Below, in pieces: positions 6,405 to 17,693 of a DNA stretch of 64,000 nucleotides. A program made the translations under genes and the position numbers. The stretch is from Planctomycetota bacterium. Lineage in GTDB: Bacteria; Planctomycetota; UBA1135; GCA-002686595. The number at the start of each line of letters is the position of its first letter. Within the stretch, counting starts at the first letter, position 1. Location of the stretch: assembly GCA_009691855.1 (NCBI GenBank), contig SIAI01000003.1:62001-126000 (forward strand), written 5' to 3'. The notes beneath the pieces were generated by a model that worked only from the letters and a program-made list of their open reading frames with translations, made no database searches and was not told the DNA's origin.

Positions 6405-7769
6405 ATGAGCTTCTCCGACCGCGAGATCCTCGAGACCATCCGCATGGTCGAGCTGGAGACGCTCGACATCCGCACCACCACGCTGGGCATCTCGCTCTTC
6501 GACTGCGCCGATCCGGACCTCGAGAGCGCCTGCGAGAAGGTCTACGCCAAGGTCGTGCACCACGGCCGCGACCTGGTGCGCGTGGCCGAGTCCATCGCCG
6601 CCGACTACGGCGTGCCGATCGTCAACAAGCGCATCGCCGTCACGCCCATCGCCTGGATCGGCGCGGCCAGCGGCGCCGAGGACCTCTCGCCCTTCGCCAA
6701 GGCCCTGGACGCGGCCGCGGCCGAGGTCGGCATCGACTTCATCGGCGGCTACAGCGCCTACGTCGAGAAGGGCTTCACGCGCGCCGACCGCGCGCTGATC
6801 GACTCGATCCCCCAGGCGCTCGCCGCCACGCAGCGCGTGTGCTCGTCGATCGTGCTGGCCAGCACCAAGGCCGGCATCAACATGGACGCCGTCGCACGTT
6901 TCAGCGCGATCGTCAAGGAGACCGCCGCGCGCACTGCCGCCCAGGGCGGCATCGGCTGCGCCAAGCTGGTGTGCTTCGCCAACGCGGTCGCCGACAACCC
7001 CTTCGTGGCCGGCGCGCACATGGGCATCGGCGAGCCCGAGACCGTGCTCAACGTCGGCGTCAGCGGCCCGGGCGTGGTGCGCTCGGCGCTGCAACGCCTC
7101 GGCCCCGACGCGGATCTGCTGGCCGTGGCCGAGACCATCAAGCGCATGTCCTTCAAGATCTCGCGCGTGGGCGAGCTGGTCGGACGCGAGGCCGCGCGGC
7201 GCCTGGGCACGGTGTTCGGCATCGTCGACGTCTCGCTCGCGCCCACGCCGGCCGCGGGCGATTCGGTGGCCGAGATCCTCGAGCTCATCGGCGTGGAGAT
7301 GACCGGTGCGCCGGGCACGACCGCCGCGCTCGCGCTCCTGACCGACGCGGTCAAGAAGGGCGGCGCGATGGCGAGCTCGAGCGTGGGCGGGCTCTCGGGT
7401 GCGTTCATTCCCGTGTCCGAGGACGCCGGCATGATCCGCGCGGTCGAGGCCGGGGCGCTGTCGCTGGCCAAGCTCGAGGCCATGACCGCGGTGTGCTCGG
7501 TGGGCCTCGACATGGTCGCGATCCCGGGCGACACGCCGGCCTCGACGATCGCCGGGATCATCGCCGACGAGATGGCGATCGGCGTCGTGAACCACAAGAC
7601 CACCGCCGTGCGCATCATCCCCGTGCCGGGCAAGAAGGCCGGCGAGAAGGTCGAGTGGGGCGGGTTGCTCGGCACCGCGATCGTGCAGGACCCGGGGCGC
7701 TTTGGCTGCGAGGTCTTCCACCGCCGCAGCGGACGCATCCCGGCGCCGCTGCAGAGCTATCGCAACTGA
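6405..7769 (+). CDS. UPF0210/DUF711 family protein (PFL-like fold) in the BMC operon
   Basis: A 454-residue full-length member of UPF0210/DUF711: [20 protein letters not shown] near the N-terminus, then [41 protein letters not shown] and [20 protein letters not shown], ending [18 protein letters not shown]. The family is known from structural genomics to adopt a barrel related to pyruvate formate-lyase, but its reaction is not known to me. I see no glycyl-radical motif (RVxG) near the C-terminus, so it is not a classical radical enzyme. The upstream ACT partner is conserved with this family in other bacteria. Its placement behind six shell genes and an aldehyde dehydrogenase makes it the best candidate for the pathway-specific enzyme, although no obvious targeting peptide is visible. 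Last gene of the operon. Confidence 0.88.
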   Translation: MSFSDREILETIRMVELETLDIRTTTLGISLFDCADPDLESACEKVYAKVVHHGRDLVRVAESIAADYGVPIVNKRIAVTPIAWIGAASGAEDLSPFAKALDAAAAEVGIDFIGGYSAYVEKGFTRADRALIDSIPQALAATQRVCSSIVLASTKAGINMDAVARFSAIVKETAARTAAQGGIGCAKLVCFANAVADNPFVAGAHMGIGEPETVLNVGVSGPGVVRSALQRLGPDADLLAVAETIKRMSFKISRVGELVGREAARRLGTVFGIVDVSLAPTPAAGDSVAEILELIGVEMTGAPGTTAALALLTDAVKKGGAMASSSVGGLSGAFIPVSEDAGMIRAVEAGALSLAKLEAMTAVCSVGLDMVAIPGDTPASTIAGIIADEMAIGVVNHKTTAVRIIPVPGKKAGEKVEWGGLLGTAIVQDPGRFGCEVFHRRSGRIPAPLQSYRN

Positions 7770-7933
7770 GCGTTCCGGCCGCGGCCCACGACAAAGTCGC
7801 ACCGCTCACCGAGCGCGCGTTTCGGGCGTGATTCTGCCGGAACCTGGGCCCGCCGTGGCCGCGCGTGAGCGCTCCACCTCGCGCCAGGGCTCAAGCCCCC
7901 GGCCATTCGGTCCGAAGGGGGGCGCGGGAAAGA

Positions 7934-9307
7934 ATGAACCGCCGCGTCCTGCACGTCGACGATCAAGCCAGCTTCCGCGAGGGGCTGCGCCAGCTCCTCG
8001 AGCGCTATGAGGTGTTCTCCGCCGCCAGCGGCGCCGAGGCGCTCGCCTTGTGCGAGCGCTCGGGACCCTTCGCGGTGGTGGTCAGCGACTACGGCATGCC
8101 GGGCATGACCGGCATCGAACTCCTGCGCGAGTTCGCCGAGCGCTGGCCCGACACCGGGCGCGTGCTGCTCACCGGCTCGCCCGATCCCGGACTCGCGCTG
8201 GAGGCCCTCGACCAGGGCGCGATCCATCGCTTCCTGACCAAGCCGCCCGTGCCGCAGCGTCTGCTCGCGGCGGTGGCCGAGGGCGTGGAGCGCTTTCACG
8301 TGGCGGCCGAGGAGCGCCTGCTCACCGAACAACTGTCCTTCGCGCGCGAGTCGCTGGCCTCGCTGGTGGCGAACCTCGATCAGCGCCTGGGCCGCGAGCA
8401 GGCGCGCGCCGAGGCCCTGGGGCGCAGCGCCGAGCACCTGAGCGCCGCGCGCTCGATCGACGAAGTGCTCAACCGCACCGGCGCGGCGGTGCTCGAACTC
8501 CTGGGCGCGCACGCGGCCGAGGTCCACGTCAGCCGTGGCGCGGCGGATCTCGAGATCGTGCCGCGCATCGACCTGCCGGCGTCGCAGCGGCGCACGCTGG
8601 CGATCCTCTCCTGCTCGGCGCGCGGCGCGCTGGCCGCCACGCAGCGCCGCGAGCGCGCCAAGGAAGCGCAGCGCACGACGCTGCTGGCTCTCGAACGCAT
8701 GACGCGCCACCGCGATGGCGGAACCGGCGAGCACCTGGCGCGCGTCAGTCTGTACGCCAAGTTCCTGGCCGAGTCCCTGCGCGACGACGGCCACGAGCAG
8801 GACGAGATCACCGCCGAGTTCATCGAGGACCTGGTGCTGGCCGCGCCGCTGCACGACATCGGCAAGGTGTCCATCCCGGATTCCATCCTGCTCAAGCCCG
8901 GAAAACTCGACGAGCGCGAGTGGGAGATCATGCGCACGCACGCCGAGGTAGGCGCGCAGATCCTGCGCGGCGTGCACGCCGGTCCCGAGCGCGCCGAGCT
9001 GCTGGAGATGGCGCGCACGATCGCCTGGACGCACCACGAGCGCTGGGACGGCCAGGGCTACCCGCGCCGGCTTTCGCGCGAGGACATCCCGCTCGTCGGG
9101 CGCATCCTGGCGCTGGCCGACTGCTACGACGCGCTCACCAGCGTGCGGCCCTACAAGCCGGCCTGGCCGCACCACACCGCGGTCACGCACGTGAGCGAGC
9201 AGCGCGGGCTGGCCTTCGATCCGCGCCTGGTGGACGCGTTCCTGGCGCGCGAGCATCAGTTCGACGCGATCCGCGGCGCGCCGAAGAGTGTGAACGCGGG
9301 CGCGTAG
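7934..9307 (+). CDS. Response regulator with HD-GYP domain (predicted c-di-GMP phosphodiesterase)
   Basis: A 457-residue two-domain protein. Residues 1-120 are a receiver domain: acidic pair in LHVDD (D9, D10), phospho-acceptor D52 in VVSDYGMPGM, and the switch lysine K103 in FLTKPP. A coiled linker (about 125-245) leads to an HD-GYP domain with RHRDGGTGEHLARVSLYA, HDIGKVSIPDSIL (HD at 307-308) and THHERWDGQGYP (367-377), all diagnostic residues present. Such proteins hydrolyse cyclic di-GMP in response to a phosphorelay. No histidine kinase is adjacent. The ATG at 7934 was chosen over an upstream in-frame extension because the receiver domain starts there. The 164 bases separating it from the BMC operon suggest an independent transcript. 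Confidence 0.9.
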   Translation: MNRRVLHVDDQASFREGLRQLLERYEVFSAASGAEALALCERSGPFAVVVSDYGMPGMTGIELLREFAERWPDTGRVLLTGSPDPGLALEALDQGAIHRFLTKPPVPQRLLAAVAEGVERFHVAAEERLLTEQLSFARESLASLVANLDQRLGREQARAEALGRSAEHLSAARSIDEVLNRTGAAVLELLGAHAAEVHVSRGAADLEIVPRIDLPASQRRTLAILSCSARGALAATQRRERAKEAQRTTLLALERMTRHRDGGTGEHLARVSLYAKFLAESLRDDGHEQDEITAEFIEDLVLAAPLHDIGKVSIPDSILLKPGKLDEREWEIMRTHAEVGAQILRGVHAGPERAELLEMARTIAWTHHERWDGQGYPRRLSREDIPLVGRILALADCYDALTSVRPYKPAWPHHTAVTHVSEQRGLAFDPRLVDAFLAREHQFDAIRGAPKSVNAGA

Positions 9308-9458
9308 AGCGGGTCCAAGCGTCCTGCGGCGCGGATCCAGCGAAGCGCTGGGGCGCAGAGGGGACCGCTGAGGCGCAGACGATCGTTGGCTCGCGACGCT
9401 CGCGCGGAGGAGCGCCGCTTGAGTCCCGCACCCCTGCTTCCCATCCTCGTGCGCCCCC

Positions 9459-10682
9459 ATGTCGACGTCGCGCGAGCCCGCATCCTCTCGCTCCGGCTGG
9501 CGGCGCACGTTCTGGGTGGTGTTCGCCTCGAACCTGATCGCGGGCGCGGGGCTCATGGCCTTCCTGCCGTTCTTCCCGACTCTGCTGGAAGAGCTCGGGA
9601 TGCAGGACGAACACGCGCGCACGGTGTGGTCGGGGATCCTGTTCGGCGCGGCGCCGCTCGCGGCGGCCTTCAGCGGTCCCGTGTGGGGCTCCATCGGCGA
9701 TCGCTACGGGCGCAAGTGGATGGTCGTGCGCTCGATGCTCGGGCTGACGCTGTTCGTGGGCCTGATGGGCTGCGCGCAGGACGAGTGGCAGCTGCTCTTC
9801 CTGCGCATCATGCAGGGCGTGTTCTCGGGCTACATGCCGCCCAGCCTGACGCTGGTCAGCGTGGCGGCGCCCGAGGAGCGTCAGGGGCAGGTCACGAGCT
9901 GGATCCAGACCGCCAGCACCGTCGGCACGATCCTGGGCCCGATGATCGGCGCGCTGATCCTGGGTGTGGCCAGCGCGCGCGCGGTGTTCGCCGTCACCGG
10001 CATCGGCGCGGGCGTGAGCGCGGTGTGCGTGTGGTGGTTGGCGGTGGAGGACACGAGCCGCCTCGGCGCGCGCGGTCCGCTGTCGCTCGGCAACGTGCTG
10101 CGCTCGACCTGGAGCGACGTCGTCGAGCTGCTCGCCAACGCGCGCCTGCGCGAGGCCATGGTGCTGTACGCCGCCGTGCACTTCGCGCTGGGGGCCACGA
10201 ACCCGTTGATGGAGTTCTTCGTCGAGCTCGTGTGGCGCGGCGCGCCCGCGCGCATCGAGAGCCTGACCGCTTCGCTGTTCTCCGTCCTGGCGCTCTCGGC
10301 CATCGTCGCCACGCCGCTGTGGGGGCGCCTGGGTGATCGCCTGGGGCACGCCGTCGCGCTGCGACTGGCGAGCGCGCTCTCGGCCGTGGCGCTGATCTTG
10401 CACGCCTTCGTGCCGAGCTACGCCTGGCTGTTCGTCGTGCGCCTGATCTTCGGGCTGGCCTCGCCGGGCGCCAGTGCCGCAGCCTTCGGTCTGGCGGCGA
10501 CAGAGACCGGGCGCGAGTCGCGCGGCGCGGCCATGGGCGCGGTGTTCAGCGCGCGTTCGTTCGCGCTGTCCTTCGGCTCGTTCGCGGGCGGAGCCCTGGC
10601 GACCGCGCTCGGGCTGCGCGGCCTGTTCGCCGCGGCGGGGGTCGTGATCGCCCTCGGGCTGCTGGCGCGCCGGCGCGGGTAG
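9459..10682 (+). CDS. Major facilitator superfamily transporter (drug/solute efflux type)
   Basis: A 407-residue polytopic membrane protein with the spacing of 12 hydrophobic segments. The MFS motif A is clear in the loop after the second segment (GSIGDRYGRKWMVVRSM, about 73-89), and a related copy occurs mid-protein (WGRLGDRLGHAVALRL). Overall it resembles TetA/MdtG-like proton-driven exporters; the substrate is unknown. The start is placed at the ATG just before a short Ser/Arg-rich cytoplasmic N-terminus and the first segment (TFWVVFASNLIAGAGLMAFLP, partly). It ends with a short basic tail (ARRRG). It appears monocistronic, with 150 bases upstream and the sigma-fusion gene 68 bases downstream. 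Confidence 0.88.
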   Translation: MSTSREPASSRSGWRRTFWVVFASNLIAGAGLMAFLPFFPTLLEELGMQDEHARTVWSGILFGAAPLAAAFSGPVWGSIGDRYGRKWMVVRSMLGLTLFVGLMGCAQDEWQLLFLRIMQGVFSGYMPPSLTLVSVAAPEERQGQVTSWIQTASTVGTILGPMIGALILGVASARAVFAVTGIGAGVSAVCVWWLAVEDTSRLGARGPLSLGNVLRSTWSDVVELLANARLREAMVLYAAVHFALGATNPLMEFFVELVWRGAPARIESLTASLFSVLALSAIVATPLWGRLGDRLGHAVALRLASALSAVALILHAFVPSYAWLFVVRLIFGLASPGASAAAFGLAATETGRESRGAAMGAVFSARSFALSFGSFAGGALATALGLRGLFAAAGVVIALGLLARRRG

Positions 10683-10750
10683 AGGAATTCGCGCCCTCGC
10701 TGCACACCGCTCGGCGCGCGCGGTGTCATCCTCTCGAGCGACCCCGCGCC

Positions 10751-12886
10751 ATGCCGCCCCCCGGATCCGAGCTGCCCGACTTCCCCTCCAGCCAACTGTT
10801 CCTGCGGCGCCTGGCCTACAGCCTCGTGCGCGACAGCGCTCAGGCCGAGGACCTGGTGCAGGACACCTGGGCGGCCTGGGTCGCGCACGGACCGCGCGAC
10901 ACGGGCCAGCCGCGCGCCTGGCTGGCGCGCGTGCTGCGCAACCGCGCCTTCAACCTCAGGCGCTCCGACGCGCGGCGCACGCGACGCGAGTCCGAGCTGC
11001 GTCGCCCGGAGGCGAGCGAGCCGGAGACCGACGGCACGCTCGAGGCCCAGGCGCGCTTGATCGAGGCCCTGCGCGCGCTCGAGGAGCCCTACCGCTCGAC
11101 GCTGGTGCAGCGCTACTACCACGACCTCGCGCCCAGCGCGATCGCCGAGCGCACGGGGACGCCGCTCAACACCGTCAAGGCGCGCCTCGCGCGCGGGCTG
11201 GAGAAGCTGCGCGGCGCGCTGGACAAACGCTACGGCGGCGATCGCGGGGCGTGGTGCCATTGGTTGACGGTGCTGGGGAGCGCTTCGGTCGCCGTGGCGC
11301 CGCCGTCCGTTCCGCGTGGTGCGTCGCCGGCGGTGGGCCTGGGGGGCGGCGCCCTGACCACGCTCGGCGGCGGCGGGAGCGCGGCCCTCGGCGGCTGGCT
11401 GCTGCTCGCCGGCGCGCTGGTCTCGGCGTTGGCGTGGATCGCGTGGCGCGCGACGCGTTCGGCGCCGGTGATGCCCGACATCACTTTCGAGACCGCGCAG
11501 GAGTCGCGCCCTGTCGAGCTGCATGCCCCGCACCGCGAGCCGGTCGAGGTGCGCGCCGAATCCGGGGCCGTGGAAGCGCCCCTCGCGCCGGTGGTGGCCT
11601 CCGCAGCGCCCACGCCGCTCGCGCCGGCCCTGCCCTTCGAGTGGCGTCAGCTCGGCGGCACGCCCACGCACGACAACTACAGCGCCTTCGTGGGCCGCAA
11701 GGACCTGATCCTGCACCCGCGCCTCGGCGCGAACTACCCCAGCCTGGAGGGCCAGCCCACCATCGCCGGGGTCGAACTGTACGCCGGCGGCTACGAGGTC
11801 TACCGCCTGGACCTCTCCAACAACAAGCTCTCGAGCTGCGGACGCGAGTTCGACGAACGGCTGGCGAGCGCGAAGGGGCGCACCTCGGCGAAGCGCGAGG
11901 ACTGGGGGTGGCGCCTGCTTGTCAACGGCCTCGGACCACGGGCCCGCGTCGCGGCGGCGCCCACGCTGACGGACGAGCTCGTGATCGTGCGCCTGGTGGC
12001 TGACGGCAGCGTGTCGGCGCTCGACCGCGACCTCCAGCACGAGCTGTGGCACTGGGAGCCGAGCGCGCCCGTGCCCAGTCCGCTCTCCGGGTGCCTGGTG
12101 AACGAGCTCTATCTCGTGGCCCACGAGCACGAGGTCGTGGCCTTGCGCGTGCTCAACGGCTCGGTCGAGTGGCGCTTCGACACCGGCGCGGCCGGAGCCG
12201 TGGAGATGATCCCGGCCAGCGACGGCGACCTGGTGTACTTCGCGACCGTGAGCGGCGTGGTCTTCGCCGTCGATCTGGCGCGCGGCCGGGAGGCCTGGCG
12301 CGTCGAGACGGAGCGCGCGTACCGCGACACGTATCCGCTGGTGCTCGGCGACCGCGTGGTGCTGGCCGACTCCGGTGCCGAGGACGCTCAGCCGTGGTAC
12401 CAGGGCCAGGTGCGCGCCTTCCAGTCCTACGACGGGCGCGAGCTGTGGCACGCGTCGAGCGCGCTCGTCACGCGCCCGGGGGTCGGCCCCGGGGTGGTGT
12501 TCGTGGCCGACCCGTACCGAGGCGTCGTGGCGCTCGCGCTCGAGACCGGGCAGCCCAGCGCGGCCTTCTACTGCGAGCAGGACGAGTCGGGCGGCGGCGC
12601 GGCCACGCTCGTGGACAAGGGCCTGTTCTTTGTCCGCGGAGGTCTGCACGTGCGTGAATTCGAGGCCGGCGCCGTTTCGCGCCATGCTGGCGAAGACCGC
12701 TGGATCTTCCCCTTCGAGGTACTCGATTTCTTGCACACGGGCGATCGCGTCTACGTGGTGACGCAAACGGGCCTGTGGGTGATCGCGGACGATCCCAAGG
12801 CGCCGCCGGTGCCGCCGGGCTTCGTGGTCGGACAGGAAGGCGAGCGCGAGAGCCAGGCGGGGCGGAAGGCCTCGCGTCGACGCTGA
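10751..12886 (+). CDS. ECF sigma factor fused to a membrane segment and a PQQ-like beta-propeller
   Basis: A 711-residue one-piece protein. Residues about 14-75 are sigma region 2 (RRLAYSLVRDSAQAEDLVQDTW), and about 100-155 are region 4 with a helix-turn-helix (RYYHDLAPSAIAERTGTPLN, TVKARLARGLEKL). A glycine-rich stretch and one hydrophobic segment (about 215-240, GGWLLLAGALVSALAWIAW) follow. The remaining about 470 residues form repeated beta strands of PQQ type (SVSALDRDLQHELWHWEP, GVVFAVDLARGREAWRVE). The layout implies a cytoplasmic sigma domain and an extracytoplasmic propeller, i.e. a membrane-tethered sigma factor with a built-in sensor. ECF factors with large C-terminal extensions are known in Planctomycetota; I do not recall this exact domain order. 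No anti-sigma gene is adjacent. The frame is continuous, so this is a real fusion and not a run-on of two genes. Confidence 0.85.
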   Translation: MPPPGSELPDFPSSQLFLRRLAYSLVRDSAQAEDLVQDTWAAWVAHGPRDTGQPRAWLARVLRNRAFNLRRSDARRTRRESELRRPEASEPETDGTLEAQARLIEALRALEEPYRSTLVQRYYHDLAPSAIAERTGTPLNTVKARLARGLEKLRGALDKRYGGDRGAWCHWLTVLGSASVAVAPPSVPRGASPAVGLGGGALTTLGGGGSAALGGWLLLAGALVSALAWIAWRATRSAPVMPDITFETAQESRPVELHAPHREPVEVRAESGAVEAPLAPVVASAAPTPLAPALPFEWRQLGGTPTHDNYSAFVGRKDLILHPRLGANYPSLEGQPTIAGVELYAGGYEVYRLDLSNNKLSSCGREFDERLASAKGRTSAKREDWGWRLLVNGLGPRARVAAAPTLTDELVIVRLVADGSVSALDRDLQHELWHWEPSAPVPSPLSGCLVNELYLVAHEHEVVALRVLNGSVEWRFDTGAAGAVEMIPASDGDLVYFATVSGVVFAVDLARGREAWRVETERAYRDTYPLVLGDRVVLADSGAEDAQPWYQGQVRAFQSYDGRELWHASSALVTRPGVGPGVVFVADPYRGVVALALETGQPSAAFYCEQDESGGGAATLVDKGLFFVRGGLHVREFEAGAVSRHAGEDRWIFPFEVLDFLHTGDRVYVVTQTGLWVIADDPKAPPVPPGFVVGQEGERESQAGRKASRRR

Positions 12887-12905
12887 ATCGGCGCAGTCGT
12901 GGGCT

Positions 12906-14396
12906 CTAGCGCTTGCGCTCGAGCACCATCATCGGCCAGAGCGGATTAGGCACGTCGCGCACCTCGTAGCGCTCTCGCAGGTAGGCCTCGATCACGCGCA
13001 GGTGCGGCGCGAGCGCGGCCGTGATCGGCGAGTCGTCCACGGTGACGCGCGGGTAGGCGAGCTCGACGCACACGCGCGGGTTGCGCTCCAGGAGCTTGTC
13101 GAGCAGCGGCTTCATCTGCGCCAGCACGCGCTCGGGCGGCACGAGCTCGAGCTCGTGCTTGCAGGTGTTGCGCACGAAGCTGGTCAGCGAGAACTCCTCC
13201 ACGCCTGGCAGGTAGCAGCGGATGTCGGGCTCCTGGCCGGCGGTGGTCAGCAGCAGGCCGCTCTCGCCGATCGCGGCGCGCACCTGCGCGGTACGCGCGG
13301 CCGGATCCCAGCCGGTGTCCCAGGCGTCGATGCGCGCTCGCGCGAAGAAACCCTGCCCGGCGAGGAGCACCAGCCCCAACGCGAGCTTGGCGCGGCTCAA
13401 GGAACCGAACAGGAACGCCACCGGGACGAGCAGGAACACGTCGCTGCCGAGGAAGTACCCGCCGCCCTCGAACACGCCCCACCACAGGAAGAAGAGCGTC
13501 GGCACGCCGACCAGGAACGCGACCGCCAGCGCGAGCAGTGGCGTGCGGCGAAGGCGCGTCGAGCCGACCACGGCCAGCGGCACGAGCACGCCGAGCGGCA
13601 GCAGCCACTCCTCGCGCCACACCGCTACGGCCGGCAGCATGCCCGCGTCGGCGACGCTCTCGATCATCATCTGCTTCTGCATCTCGGCCCAGAACGGCGC
13701 CAGCGAGCCGCAGCGCATCCACAGCGAGGTCAGCACGCCGACACCCAGCGCCGTGAGGAGCAGCGGCCCGACGCCGAGGAGCAGCGCCGGCCAGCTGAAG
13801 CGCGTGCCCTGGCGCGAGCGCGCGTACTGGACCAGGAGCACCCAGCCCGGCCCGAGCGTGAACGACGACTGGTGCGTCAGGAACAGGAGCGGGAAGGCCA
13901 GCGCCACCAGTCCGAGCGCGACGGGCGTCCGCCGCCAGGGCGCGAGCAGCGTCAGCAGGGCCAGACACGCGACCGTTCCGAAGAGCAGCGCCTGGGTGTG
14001 CACCGTGGTCCCGAAGAACCACAGCGCGGGTGAGAGGCCCAGCAGGCCGATCGCGAGCAGCGCGCCGAAGCGCGCGGCGCCACACAGGCGCAGCACGAGG
14101 TAACCGGCGCCGAGACCGAGGCCACCGCCGAGGACCGAGACGAGGTGCAGCACCGCGAACGGATCCTCCAGCCCGAGCGCACCCTGCAGCACGTCGCACA
14201 GCGGCAGGTAGAGCGCGTGCTGGTAGCGCTCCTCGCCGTGCAGCACGTGCAGCGACACCAGACCGTGCCCGTCGCAGAAGGTGCGCGTCTGGAAGGTGAA
14301 GGCGTACAGCAGGGCTGCCGCGAGCGCGATCAGCCCGGCCAGAGCCCAGTCGCGCGCCGCGGGCGTGCTCGGCCCTGCGCTGCTCGGCGCGCTCAT
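12906..14396 (-). CDS. Polytopic membrane protein, possibly a lipid-linked-sugar glycosyltransferase
   Basis: A 496-residue protein with about ten hydrophobic segments in residues 15-360 (for example WALAGLIALAAALLYAFTF, LLAIGLLGLSPALWFFGTTV) and a soluble C-terminal part of about 120 residues. The first extracytoplasmic loop contains an acidic residue (TFCDGHGLVSLHVLHGEE), as in GT39/GT83 and DUF2723-type membrane glycosyltransferases, which transfer sugars from lipid carriers outside the membrane. The similarity is to overall layout only, so the function is uncertain. The start is placed at MSAPSS; the frame extends further upstream without membrane or signal features. Convergent with the sigma-fusion gene (19-base gap) and divergent from the M16 peptidase gene. 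Confidence 0.7.
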   Translation of the reverse strand: MSAPSSAGPSTPAARDWALAGLIALAAALLYAFTFQTRTFCDGHGLVSLHVLHGEERYQHALYLPLCDVLQGALGLEDPFAVLHLVSVLGGGLGLGAGYLVLRLCGAARFGALLAIGLLGLSPALWFFGTTVHTQALLFGTVACLALLTLLAPWRRTPVALGLVALAFPLLFLTHQSSFTLGPGWVLLVQYARSRQGTRFSWPALLLGVGPLLLTALGVGVLTSLWMRCGSLAPFWAEMQKQMMIESVADAGMLPAVAVWREEWLLPLGVLVPLAVVGSTRLRRTPLLALAVAFLVGVPTLFFLWWGVFEGGGYFLGSDVFLLVPVAFLFGSLSRAKLALGLVLLAGQGFFARARIDAWDTGWDPAARTAQVRAAIGESGLLLTTAGQEPDIRCYLPGVEEFSLTSFVRNTCKHELELVPPERVLAQMKPLLDKLLERNPRVCVELAYPRVTVDDSPITAALAPHLRVIEAYLRERYEVRDVPNPLWPMMVLERKR

Positions 14397-14563
14397 GCCG
14401 CGAACGGCGGGTGGGGGGCGAGGAGGAACATCGCGGGCGTCGCGCGCCAGTCTGCAGGCTGCCTGGGAGGGGTCAAGCGGCCCCTGGCAGAAGCCCGGCC
14501 GTCGTGGCACGAGAGCGCTATATCATCTCGGCCCCGTCTCACGCCTTTCCCGCCACGCCGACC

Positions 14564-17488
<2,925 letters not shown>

Positions 17489-17693
17489 CGGCGGGCGCTG
17501 GCTGGAGCGACGCGCGCAGCTCGTCGCGCGCGTCGCCGCCGCGCCGCCGCCGACGCGCACTCGGGCCGGCGTTGCGAATCCGCCGGGCATCGGCCGGGTA
17601 CCATGGCGTCGGCGTGCATGTGCCTGGAATGGGGAATGGCCGCGGCCTGGCGGCACGCCCTTTGTCTTGGCGCGCGCCCTACGGAGGTTGCCC

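Noticed and set aside
6405-7769. Glycyl-radical enzyme
   Set aside because: The UPF0210 fold is related to pyruvate formate-lyase, but no glycyl-radical motif is present near the C-terminus and no activating radical-SAM gene is nearby.
9345-9410. Possible decayed copy of the element found at 6241-6403
   Set aside because: Only a short stretch (ACCGCTGAGGCGCAGA) resembles the arm and no matching inverted arm is visible.
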